This document shows positions 26,312 to 33,990 of a DNA stretch of 37,599 nucleotides, piece by piece; position 1 is the first letter of the stretch, and every line of letters begins with the position of its first letter. The position numbers were made by a program, and so were the translations under genes. The notes below the pieces were generated by a model, which had not been told where the DNA came from, did no database searches, and saw only the letters and a list, made by a program, of their open reading frames with translations. Origin of the DNA: an uncultured Lachnospiraceae bacterium (GTDB taxonomy: Bacteria > Bacillota > Clostridia > Lachnospirales > Lachnospiraceae); contig CAMSTM010000013.1 in the NCBI GenBank assembly GCA_947063675.1, positions 1 to 37,599 of the forward strand. The letters are read 5' to 3'.

Positions 26312-28351
26312 TTACTCTGTCAGCACCACATCCGCCACCGGCAGCTCCTGCCAGGTGGCGTAGAACGTCATATCCTCGTAAACCGGCTTGTACCGGTCAT
26401 AGGGTATCCCCTCCTTTGTGGCCCAGCCCATAAACAGAGAGCTGTATCTGGACGGTATCAGTTCCGCATCCGGCACCTCTCCGTCCCTGACGCACAAAAG
26501 CTGCCACGCTTCCCCGTCCACCACAAATGTCACGGTATGGCTGATTCCGCCGCCCAGCCAGACTTCGTTCAAAAAATCTCTTCTTTTTTCGATGAAATAT
26601 TTCAAGTATCTGACATCATTGTCATATTCTTCGTAATACTGATACCGGTTCTCAAGCTCTTCCCATCTGATACTGTCCATTTCGGCGGATTTCCGGCTTT
26701 CCAGAACCATCTTGTCAATCCCGCCCGCTAACAGGGAATTGAGATAGGGAAGCGCCTTCTCCTCGTACATTTTTACCATTTGTCCGTAAAAATCTTCTTT
26801 TTCATATAATTCCGCAAACACATCCGTTCCATACACATGGTCCCTTAGTCTTGTGATTCCCGCCGGATTGCTGGCAATCCTGTCCAGATTGCAGTTGCCG
26901 AAAGCCACGTCATAATCCCACACCGGCCCCGCAAAAATCTTACGGCTTACGGAATCCTCAGGCTTGTAAAAAAAGCTGCTTGTGACACCACCGTCATAAT
27001 TCTTGGAAATTTCCTCCACCAGATATTTCCGGATAAAGGAATCCACGTCAATATATTCCGAGTAATGCTTTCCCGTGACGGGATGAATCCCGTCCTCCTT
27101 TGAGACGGCGTCCTGAAATTCCTGCATCAAATCCGCAATATAATTTACCTGGTCTTCCGAGGCATACAGAGGGCTTTGCAGTGTATAACAGTCCCCCTGG
27201 TCTGTCACGAAACCGCTGATTTCCGTCTCAAAGCGCGACTCAATCTCTCTTTCCAACAGATATCCCCCTGACAGGTCCCCGTTATCAATCCCGGTTTCCA
27301 CCCATTTTCTGGTGCCCTCTTCATTCCCGCCGGGCGTAAGCTTTTCAATCTCCTGCGGGCTGTAAACGGCCTCCAACAGCTTTTCCATATCCCGGATAGC
27401 GACGCTTCCCTCGTCCACCCGTATCTTTTCCGTCAGAAAATAGTTCCCGTAATAGCAGTTGTTGATATACAAATCAATCATTTTTCCGTCCGGTACATAT
27501 TTCATCTCAAGCTCCGAAGCCAGTTCCAGCGCGACCTGATTGCGGAGCCTTGTTTCATCATATCCGTTTGCCAGGAGGTTAAAGGATGCGGCTTCACCGA
27601 ACCCGAAAAAATCCACATCTTCACAGAGCTTTATCTGATAGGGCTTCTTTGACAGCCCCCAGGTGGAATTTCCCCTTCCCCTGATGCTCTCCGCCTTACC
27701 GGCATACAGTTTTTCACCGGTTTCGCCATAAAGCGCCGCGCTTCCCTCCTCCTGATTTTCCTTGTCTTCATCAATGAAGTCCGTACTCCCGGAAACGGTG
27801 GTAAGGGACAGCACAGGCAAATCGGAGGAATACATGAAAGCGGCTCCGCATGTAAGCCCCTCCCCGTCGTCTGCCGGCACTGTAAGCTCATAGAGCCTTT
27901 CTTCGGAAATTCCCCGAAGGACGTCCCCCTCTTTTACTTCCGTATCCCCGATAAAAATGCTTCCTCCCGGCGCCGTTTTAAGGACCAGCCCTCTGCCTTT
28001 TGCAAAGCCGGGCAGAAAAAAATAACAGATTCCGGTATTGCTCCGCCACATGGATACCCAAAACGCCTCCGAATCCTCTTCATAGCCCTCCAGGGAAAAA
28101 CATACTTCCGGCAGCGCTTCCTGTTCTATCGCCACTTCCGGCGCAGGAGTTTCTTTTTTTTCTTCCAGCCCGGCTTTTCGCTCTTCTTCTATCTCTTCCC
28201 TGTCCCCAAGGCTCTGCTCCTCCACAAGAAAGACGTCCTTTTTTCTGTGTTCGCTTATCTTTTCCTTTACCACAGGATATCCCGCCATAAAAAGAAGCAG
28301 CGCAGCGCCGGCCAAAGCCAGCGCCGTTGTAATTTTTCTGTTTTCCTCCAT
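26312..28351 (-). CDS. CotH-family kinase-like protein, membrane-anchored
   Basis: A protein of about 679 residues with an N-terminal signal anchor (about 8-26), a charged linker and a CotH kinase domain. Motifs are IRGRGNSTWGLSKKPYQIK, the helix with LLANGYDETRLRNQVALEL, YINNCYYGNYFLTEKI and the metal-binding GPVWDYDVAFGN. The C-terminal 65 residues (TVTFVVDG, FMGWATKEG, MTFYATW) look like one InlB-type beta repeat. CotH phosphorylates spore-coat proteins in Bacillus, while many surface CotH proteins in Clostridia have no known substrate. Start at the ATG at 28351; an ATG at 28363 sits almost on top of the AAAGGAG site. In a glycan locus it may modify a surface protein or a glycan. Confidence 0.85.
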   Translation of the reverse strand: MEENRKITTALALAGAALLLFMAGYPVVKEKISEHRKKDVFLVEEQSLGDREEIEEERKAGLEEKKETPAPEVAIEQEALPEVCFSLEGYEEDSEAFWVSMWRSNTGICYFFLPGFAKGRGLVLKTAPGGSIFIGDTEVKEGDVLRGISEERLYELTVPADDGEGLTCGAAFMYSSDLPVLSLTTVSGSTDFIDEDKENQEEGSAALYGETGEKLYAGKAESIRGRGNSTWGLSKKPYQIKLCEDVDFFGFGEAASFNLLANGYDETRLRNQVALELASELEMKYVPDGKMIDLYINNCYYGNYFLTEKIRVDEGSVAIRDMEKLLEAVYSPQEIEKLTPGGNEEGTRKWVETGIDNGDLSGGYLLEREIESRFETEISGFVTDQGDCYTLQSPLYASEDQVNYIADLMQEFQDAVSKEDGIHPVTGKHYSEYIDVDSFIRKYLVEEISKNYDGGVTSSFFYKPEDSVSRKIFAGPVWDYDVAFGNCNLDRIASNPAGITRLRDHVYGTDVFAELYEKEDFYGQMVKMYEEKALPYLNSLLAGGIDKMVLESRKSAEMDSIRWEELENRYQYYEEYDNDVRYLKYFIEKRRDFLNEVWLGGGISHTVTFVVDGEAWQLLCVRDGEVPDAELIPSRYSSLFMGWATKEGIPYDRYKPVYEDMTFYATWQELPVADVVLTE

Positions 28352-28404
28352 TGTTATAACCATGCTCCTTTCCAAAGCCTGCGGCCTTCCGCCGCTGGTG
28401 AAAG

Positions 28405-29499
28405 TCAGTAAATCTGCTCGTTCTGTCTGTGGATTTCAGGCGCTTCATATTTGTCCATGAAGTCCTCCCCCAGAAAAACTTTTTCTTTTGCGAAGGAAAT
28501 CGCCGCCGGAACGGTAAATACAGTGACAACTCTGTCAAAAACCAGATTTTTTACGAAATTTAAAATTTCCATGGGAAACTTTCCGTCCAGCACAATATGT
28601 TCAGGAAACAGGCTCTTATAATCCAGTGCGTCTCTTGGGTGCGGCTTAATCAGAATCTGGGCTCTCCTGCCCTCAACCACCCCGTATTCCGCGATAATGT
28701 CCCTGAAAATCCGCTCTCTTGTTTCCAGGTCGCACAGAGGCTCCGACAGCACCAGCACCTTATGCTCGTGCCCTTCCCCAAAAGCCAGCTTCTCCTCCAG
28801 CTCCTTCAGATTATCTATGAAAACAGACACAAGTGTCGTTTTTTCTTCTTCTCCTAACCCCTGTGTCAGTTCTTTTCTCGGCTTTTCGATATATTTCGGG
28901 CAGGGGTATTCCAGAACCGAAATGTCATTGACCTCCATATCCAGGCAATACTTCGCGTATCCGTTCTGGATGAAAATCAGGTTTACGGCGGCTATCCGGG
29001 CTTTCAGGCCGAAATGCCCTCTGTTGTCGTACCGGGCGGTATCATAATAGCGAATGCAGTCAAGCCCGTCCTCTAAGGCATGATAATAAATCTTATGGGT
29101 GTTCAGATAGTAGCCGATGGGGTCCGAATCGCAGAACACGTAAATATCCTCATACTCCCGCAAATCCACCGGCACAAAAGGCGCCTGCAGCTTTCCCATC
29201 ATTCTGGTATATTTTATCCGTGCAAGCATATTCAGCACAATATTTCCCCTGTCTTTATGGAAACGGGCAAGCCCGGGAAAATAGCTCTCCGGCTTTTCGT
29301 CGTAGGGAATAACTTCCGCAAAAAGCCCGGAAGAAAGCGCGCGCTCCTGCAGCGAGCCGAAATCGTTTGACAGGCGGCTCAGCATCAGCGAAGCCTGTCC
29401 CCTCACGGCCCCGCCGCCGCTCTTTGGCAGATTTAATTCTTTCAGACATGCAATATAGGCATGATAATAGGTGTGGCAGATATAAATTCTTTTTTTCAA
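28405..29499 (-). CDS. GT52-like (sialyltransferase-type) glycosyltransferase
   Basis: A protein of 364 residues without membrane helices and of GT-B-like layout. It opens with IYICHTYYHAYI, then has a DSD segment at 124-126, YYHALEDG at 138-145 and IKPHPRD at 284-290. The ED-G and K-HP motifs are those of the GT52/GT80-like CMP-sialic-acid-using transferases. It is transcribed divergently from pseF with a shared intergenic region, so a CMP-pseudaminic acid donor is a strong contextual guess. The start codon is TTG with GAGGAG nine bases upstream. A CotH kinase gene follows after 53 bases. Family assignment is by motif memory; the sugar is inferred. Confidence 0.72.
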   Translation of the reverse strand: MKKRIYICHTYYHAYIACLKELNLPKSGGGAVRGQASLMLSRLSNDFGSLQERALSSGLFAEVIPYDEKPESYFPGLARFHKDRGNIVLNMLARIKYTRMMGKLQAPFVPVDLREYEDIYVFCDSDPIGYYLNTHKIYYHALEDGLDCIRYYDTARYDNRGHFGLKARIAAVNLIFIQNGYAKYCLDMEVNDISVLEYPCPKYIEKPRKELTQGLGEEEKTTLVSVFIDNLKELEEKLAFGEGHEHKVLVLSEPLCDLETRERIFRDIIAEYGVVEGRRAQILIKPHPRDALDYKSLFPEHIVLDGKFPMEILNFVKNLVFDRVVTVFTVPAAISFAKEKVFLGEDFMDKYEAPEIHRQNEQIY

Positions 29500-29563
29500 G
29501 TTAAAAGACTCCTCATATCATTACAGAATTTTACATTCCCAGTTATCTTATCATAGTTTTTTG

Positions 29564-29592
29564 TTTGATTGCAATGTATAATGGTGTATACT
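29564..29592 (+). promoter_or_regulatory. Divergent promoter region of the pseudaminic acid cassette
   Basis: On the plus strand TTTGAT (29564-29569) and TATACT (29587-29592) are 17 bases apart, about 60 bases before pseF. A second perfect -10-like TATAAT sits at 29577-29582. On the minus strand a weak TTGCAA then TAAGAT, 18 bases apart, may serve the GT52-like gene. The -10 lies inside a short inverted repeat, ATGGT and ACCAT, at about 29581-29598. Consensus only. Confidence 0.5.
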
Positions 29593-29653
29593 TACCATAC
29601 AGAAGGCCAAAAACGTCCCTGTGCGAAACGGGGCGGCACGGAAAGGAAACATT

Positions 29654-30358
29654 ATGCAGACAAGCGGCAAAAACCTTGCAATGATTACCGCCAGAGGCGG
29701 CAGTAAACGGATTCCCCGAAAAAATATCAAAGAATTTTGCGGTAAGCCCATTATCGCCTACTCCATTGAAGCGGCTAAAGAAGCCGGCGTTTTTGACGAA
29801 ATCATGGTTTCCACCGACGATGAGGAAATCGCGCAAACCGCCCGTGCATTCGGCGCGCGCGTCCCCTTTTTCCGTTCAGAGGAAAATTCCGGCGACTACG
29901 CTTCCACCGATGACGTGATTATGGAAGTCCTTACGGCCTACCGCAATGCGGGACAGGAATTTGACGCCTTCTGCTGTCTTTATCCCACCGCGCCCTTTTT
30001 AAGCGGAGGACGGCTTCGGGAAGCCATGGAACTGCTGAGAGAGGCGGACAGCGTTATGCCCGTGGCGCCTTTCTCCTATCCTCCCCAGAGGGGACTTATT
30101 TTAAACGAAAAGGGGTATGTGGAACGGCAGTTTCCCGAGTACGCGGCCGCGCGCAGCCAGGACCTTCCCCGAATTTACCACGACTGCGGCCAGTTTTACG
30201 CCTGCCGCACCGGCCCCTTTATGCAGGCTAAGACCACCGACGTTCCCTGCCTTGTTCCCTTAATCCTGACGGATTTGGAGGTGCAGGACATCGACACGCC
30301 CGAGGACTGGGCGCTGGCGGAAATGAAATACAGGATTTTACATGAAAAAACTACCTGA
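29654..30358 (+). CDS. pseF: Pseudaminic acid cytidylyltransferase
   Basis: An enzyme of 234 residues that activates pseudaminic acid with CTP to the CMP sugar. ARGGSKRIPRKN at 13-24 is the nucleotide-binding loop. STDDEEIA near 53, the Pse-type segment RSQDLPRIYHDCGQFY at 167-182, and VQDIDTPEDW at 210-219 place it with PseF, not NeuA. The ATG at 29654 has AAAGGAA six bases ahead; an in-frame GTG exists at 29621. It is first in a plus-strand cassette with a PLP enzyme, pseI and pseG. Confidence is high for the PseF-like family. The exact nonulosonic acid is not proven because pseB and pseC are missing here. Confidence 0.92.
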   Translation: MQTSGKNLAMITARGGSKRIPRKNIKEFCGKPIIAYSIEAAKEAGVFDEIMVSTDDEEIAQTARAFGARVPFFRSEENSGDYASTDDVIMEVLTAYRNAGQEFDAFCCLYPTAPFLSGGRLREAMELLREADSVMPVAPFSYPPQRGLILNEKGYVERQFPEYAAARSQDLPRIYHDCGQFYACRTGPFMQAKTTDVPCLVPLILTDLEVQDIDTPEDWALAEMKYRILHEKTT

Positions 30359-30366
30359 TATCCCAA

Positions 30367-30388
30367 AGGCGCGGACACACCGGCGCCT
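30367..30388. other. Intercistronic inverted repeat between pseF and the PLP gene
   Basis: AGGCGC at 30367-30372 and GCGCCT at 30383-30388 form a six-base GC stem with a ten-base loop in the 51-base gap. There is no T run, so it is not an obvious terminator. Confidence 0.35.
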
Positions 30389-30409
30389 GAATCTTTGGAG
30401 GTTACTGCC

Positions 30410-31624
30410 ATGGAACAGCTTCAAACGCCCTTTTTCCGGATAAAGGAAAAGGACTTATTATATGATATTTCGATTTTAAAAGAAGCCCTCTTGAAAAACT
30501 GGGGCAATTACATCGCGGGGTATTCCGTAAAAACCAACTCTCTGCCGTGGCTTCTTTCCTATTTAAAAGCACAGGGCTTTTATGCGGAGGTTGTCTCGAA
30601 ACCGGAATATGACCTGGCGGTAAGGCTTGGCTTTTCGTCGGAGCATATCATTTACAACGGCCCCATTAAGGACAAAAAAATATTCGAGGAGGTACTCCTT
30701 GCCGGCGGCTATGTAAATCTGGATTCCGGCTACGAGCCTGACTGGCTGGCGGAATTAAGCGGCCGCTTCCCTGAGCGCAGTTTTCCGGTGGGGCTTCGCG
30801 TCAACTGCGACATTGCCGCCCTCTGCCCGGAGGAAACTCTCGTGGAAGAGGAGGGCGGGAGATTCGGCTACTGCTATGAAAACGGCGTGCTGGGAGCCGT
30901 AATCAAAAGGCTGGAAAAGCTTCCCAATGTGAAAATATCCGGCCTTCATCTTCACTCCTCCACTCAGTCAAGAACCGTACACGTATACGGCGCGCTGGCG
31001 AAAATGGCGGTCCGCATCGCCCGGGAATACGCCCTTTCTCTCGATTACGTGGACATGGGCGGGGGGTATTTCGGCGGAAGAGACGACAAGCCGGATTACC
31101 GGGATTATTTCCGGGAAATCTGCAAGGAGCTTTCGGCGCACTTTTCCCCGGATAAGACGAAAATTATTGCGGAGCCCGGCGTTTCCCTGATTTCAAGGGC
31201 AACCACCTTTGAAACCACCGTTCTTGACGTGAAGGATATCCGGGGGAGGAAATTTATTGTGACGGACGGGAGCCGCACGAACCTGAATCCGTTGGTGACC
31301 CGGCACGTTTATCCCCACCATATACAGTATATTTCCGACACCTCTGTCAGAAACAGGGAGCACGACCAGTGGGTGTGCGGAGCCACCTGTATGGAATACG
31401 ACAGGCTTTTTGAAATCGTTGACGGCGCCGCTCTCATTCCCGGGGATAAAATTATCTACGATACGGCCGGCGGATATACCATGTGCCTGAACCCTCTGTT
31501 TATCAATTATTTTCCGGCGGTTTATATCGAGCATACAGACGGCACGCTTTTTACCGCAAGAGACGCCTGGTCCAACGACGAGTTTATGATGAAAAATTAT
31601 ACGGAAAGCGAGGCTTGCTTATGA
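30410..31624 (+). CDS. Fold-type III PLP-dependent decarboxylase-like enzyme
   Basis: A protein of 404 residues of the Orn/DAP/Arg decarboxylase family. The alanine-racemase-like barrel has the PLP lysine K41 in YSVKTNS. HLHSS (180-184) replaces the usual HxGS. DMGGGY (215-220) and EPG (255-257) bind the cofactor phosphate. The C-terminal beta domain gives GATCMEYD (C327, D331), where ODC has C-D and DAP decarboxylase C-E: the acidic residue after the catalytic Cys is Met here. GDKIIYDTAGGY near 345 closes the site. The ATG at 30410 has GGAGG upstream. Its stop overlaps pseI by ATGA. No known step of Pse synthesis needs a decarboxylase; it may make an amine or D-amino acid substituent. Confidence 0.85.
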   Translation: MEQLQTPFFRIKEKDLLYDISILKEALLKNWGNYIAGYSVKTNSLPWLLSYLKAQGFYAEVVSKPEYDLAVRLGFSSEHIIYNGPIKDKKIFEEVLLAGGYVNLDSGYEPDWLAELSGRFPERSFPVGLRVNCDIAALCPEETLVEEEGGRFGYCYENGVLGAVIKRLEKLPNVKISGLHLHSSTQSRTVHVYGALAKMAVRIAREYALSLDYVDMGGGYFGGRDDKPDYRDYFREICKELSAHFSPDKTKIIAEPGVSLISRATTFETTVLDVKDIRGRKFIVTDGSRTNLNPLVTRHVYPHHIQYISDTSVRNREHDQWVCGATCMEYDRLFEIVDGAALIPGDKIIYDTAGGYTMCLNPLFINYFPAVYIEHTDGTLFTARDAWSNDEFMMKNYTESEACL

Positions 31625-32682
31625 AGAAAGAAATCAGAATCGGAAAACGGACAATCAGCGAAACTTCCCCCGTTTTCGTGGTCGCGGAAATATCCGGCAA
31701 TCACAATCAGGATTACGGACGCGCCATAGAGCTTATCCATGCGGCAGGCGAAGCCGGCGCGGACGCTGTAAAGCTCCAGACCTACACCGCCGACACCATC
31801 ACCATTGACTGCGACGACCCGGCCTTTACGATTCACGAGGGAACCATCTGGGACGGGCAGACCCTTCATCAGCTTTACTCCCAAGCTTATACTCCCTGGG
31901 AGTGGCAGGCCCGGCTGATGGAGGAGGCAGGCAGGCTGGGAATGGAATGCTTTTCCTCCCCCTTCGATTTAACATCGGTTGACTTTCTGGAGCGTCTGAA
32001 TGTGCCGGCCTACAAGATTGCCTCCTATGAAATCAACGACATTCCCCTGATTCGAAAGGTTGCCAGGCTTCACAAGCCTGTCATTCTCTCTACGGGGGTT
32101 GCCTATCCCGAGGACATTGAACGGGCTTTCGACGCCTGCCGGCAGGAAGGGAACGAGGACGTGATTTTACTTAAATGCGTATCCGCCTATCCCACCCCCT
32201 ACGAAGCGGTAAATTTGAGAGTGATTCCCACTCTGGCAAAAACCTACGACTGCCTTGCGGGCATTTCCGACCACACCATGGGAACCATCGTCTCGGCAGG
32301 CTCCGTCGCTATGGGCGTTAAGATGGTGGAAAAGCACCTCACTCTCCGGCGCTCCGACGGCGGGCCGGACAGCGCCTTTTCCATGGAACCGAAGGAATTT
32401 GCGCAGATGGTAAAGGATATCCGCATTATGGAAAAAGCCCTGGGAAGCGACGTCTACGGGCTTACCGAAACCCAGAAACTGGAGCACGGCGGTTCCCGTT
32501 CCCTTTTCGTTGTGGAGGATATCGACGCCGGACAGCTCCTCACCCCCGAAAATATCCGCTCCATCCGTCCCGGCAACGGTTTATGCGGTTTACACACCAT
32601 GCATTATGAGGAAGTCCTTGGAAAAACAGCAAAAACATTCCTGAAGAAAGGAACGCCGCTTCAATGGGAACTCATCAGTTGA
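31621..32682 (+). CDS. pseI: Pseudaminic acid synthase with SAF domain
   Basis: An enzyme of 353 residues of the NeuB/SpsE family that condenses a 2,4-diacetamido-trideoxyhexose with phosphoenolpyruvate. The TIM barrel has AEISGNHNQ near 22, KLQTYTADT near 51, GISDHT near 214 and EKHLTLRRSDGGPDSAFS near 237. The GGPDSAFS element is the PseI version, as NeuB has a different PGPDH-type sequence. The antifreeze-like SAF domain covers about 290-353. The ATG at 31621 overlaps the previous stop by four bases, so translation is coupled. The long upstream in-frame extension lies within the previous gene and is rejected. Confidence 0.93.
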   Translation: MKKEIRIGKRTISETSPVFVVAEISGNHNQDYGRAIELIHAAGEAGADAVKLQTYTADTITIDCDDPAFTIHEGTIWDGQTLHQLYSQAYTPWEWQARLMEEAGRLGMECFSSPFDLTSVDFLERLNVPAYKIASYEINDIPLIRKVARLHKPVILSTGVAYPEDIERAFDACRQEGNEDVILLKCVSAYPTPYEAVNLRVIPTLAKTYDCLAGISDHTMGTIVSAGSVAMGVKMVEKHLTLRRSDGGPDSAFSMEPKEFAQMVKDIRIMEKALGSDVYGLTETQKLEHGGSRSLFVVEDIDAGQLLTPENIRSIRPGNGLCGLHTMHYEEVLGKTAKTFLKKGTPLQWELIS

Positions 32683-33857
32683 TTTATTTAAGGACAGACG
32701 GAAACAAAAATATTGCGTCCGGCCATTTAACCCGCTGCCTGTCCCTTGCCCTTGCGTGCAGGCAGCTTGGTATGGACGTTCATTTTCTGGTTTCCGATGA
32801 AGAAAGCCTTTCCCTGCTGCAAAGCATTTGGGAGAGCTGGGCAAAGACGGAGGAAAAGATAAGGGAGCCCTTTACTTTGCAAACGGCTTTTGCTATTACA
32901 AAGCTTAAGACCGCTTCCTATGACTGTTTAGAGCAGGAACTACCGGAGCTGACCGCCCTTCTCTCCGCTCCGGTTCCCGGCACTTTTCCTTCCGCAAACG
33001 CTTCTCCCGAAAACGATATATGTGTCACAAGCAAAAGACCGGTATTACTCATTGATTCCTACTATGTAACCGAAGCCTATTTATCCGCCTTAAAGCCTTT
33101 TGCCGCAATCGCTTATCTGGACGATTTGCGGCTTTTTGACTATCCCGTGGATTTGCTTGTCAACTATGACGTAATCCCCAAGTCAGAGCTGCCCGCCTAT
33201 CGGGCCGCCTGCCAGAACGCCGGACGCCTTCTTCTGGGCGCCGCCTACACGCCCCTGCGCAGCCAGTTTCAGGGAAAGCAGATTACAATAAAAAAGCATG
33301 TCGGAAATATATTAATTACCACTGGAGGAAGCGACCCTTACCATTTTTGTCTTTCCTTTATCCATAAACTGAAAATTTTAAATTCGGAGAATCCCTGTAT
33401 TTTTTCGGACACTGTGTTCCATATTATAATAGGAAAACTTAACGATGACAAAGACGCTCTTTATATGCGCGCCAGAGAACTGCCCTTTTTAAAGCTCCAT
33501 GAAAATGTGTCCGATATGGCCGCGCTCATGCTTGGCTGCGATTTTGCCGTATCCGCCGCCGGAACCACCTTATATGAACTCTGCGCTCTGGGCGTTCCCT
33601 CCGTCAGCTTCACCATGGCTGACAACCAGACCGCTTCCGCCAAAGCCTTCGCAGACGCCGGCGCAATTCCCTTTGCCGGAGATATCCGTGAAAATCCGGA
33701 CGAAGTTCTTGCAATGATTTTGAGGCTTATAAAAGATTTCCATGACGGCAATTCTTATCATCAGAGGAAGTCCGCGCAGGCAGCCATGCGCAGACTGGTT
33801 GACGGCAGCGGCGCGCTGCGTATCGCGCAGGCACTCAAAGCTCTTTCCGAGGCCTGA
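32664..33857 (+). CDS. pseG: UDP-2,4-diacetamido-trideoxy-altropyranose hydrolase
   Basis: A GT-B fold UDP-sugar hydrolase of 397 residues that removes UDP before the PseI reaction. RTDGNKNIASGHLTRC with the catalytic-type H21 opens the protein. The MurG-like C-terminal UDP site is VSAAGTTLYELCALGVPSVS. It is longer than well-known PseG proteins (about 275-340 residues), with an extra segment at about 60-130. The gene overlaps pseI by 19 bases. The ATG at 32664 has a distant AAAGGAA; a TTG at 32679, reading MIYLRT, is an alternative start. It completes the late pathway with PseI and PseF and supports pseudaminic acid over sialic or legionaminic acid, which use NeuC-type enzymes. Confidence 0.88.
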   Translation: MGTHQLIYLRTDGNKNIASGHLTRCLSLALACRQLGMDVHFLVSDEESLSLLQSIWESWAKTEEKIREPFTLQTAFAITKLKTASYDCLEQELPELTALLSAPVPGTFPSANASPENDICVTSKRPVLLIDSYYVTEAYLSALKPFAAIAYLDDLRLFDYPVDLLVNYDVIPKSELPAYRAACQNAGRLLLGAAYTPLRSQFQGKQITIKKHVGNILITTGGSDPYHFCLSFIHKLKILNSENPCIFSDTVFHIIIGKLNDDKDALYMRARELPFLKLHENVSDMAALMLGCDFAVSAAGTTLYELCALGVPSVSFTMADNQTASAKAFADAGAIPFAGDIRENPDEVLAMILRLIKDFHDGNSYHQRKSAQAAMRRLVDGSGALRIAQALKALSEA

Positions 33858-33891
33858 AATTTAAAAATTTTGAAAAATTTTAAATAAAGTA

Positions 33892-33922
33892 TTGACCTTA
33901 TACCAGGTATATCCCTTACAGT
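33892..33922 (+). promoter_or_regulatory. MerR-type promoter with 19-bp spacer and dyad operator
   Basis: TTGACC (33892-33897) and TACAGT (33917-33922) are separated by 19 bases, the hallmark spacing of MerR-activated promoters. The spacer contains the perfect dyad TATACC-A-GGTATA (33899-33911). It lies about 70 bases before the merR-like gene, so autoregulation is likely. The pseG-merR gap also holds an A/T-only inverted repeat at about 33858-33885 that is too weak to call a terminator. Confidence 0.8.
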
Positions 33923-33990
33923 CAGCTTAACAAACAAGTTGACTTCCATACAAAACCATTTTCAAAGAAAGGGAAAGGAGGGTGGTATCA

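Noticed and set aside
29654-30358. CMP-sialic acid synthetase (NeuA)
   Set aside because: The RSQDLP...YHDCGQFY segment and the pseG/PseI-type neighbours fit PseF; there is no NeuC-like epimerase.
33858-33885. Terminator after pseG
   Set aside because: The inverted repeat is all A/T, so the stem would be too weak; left unassigned.
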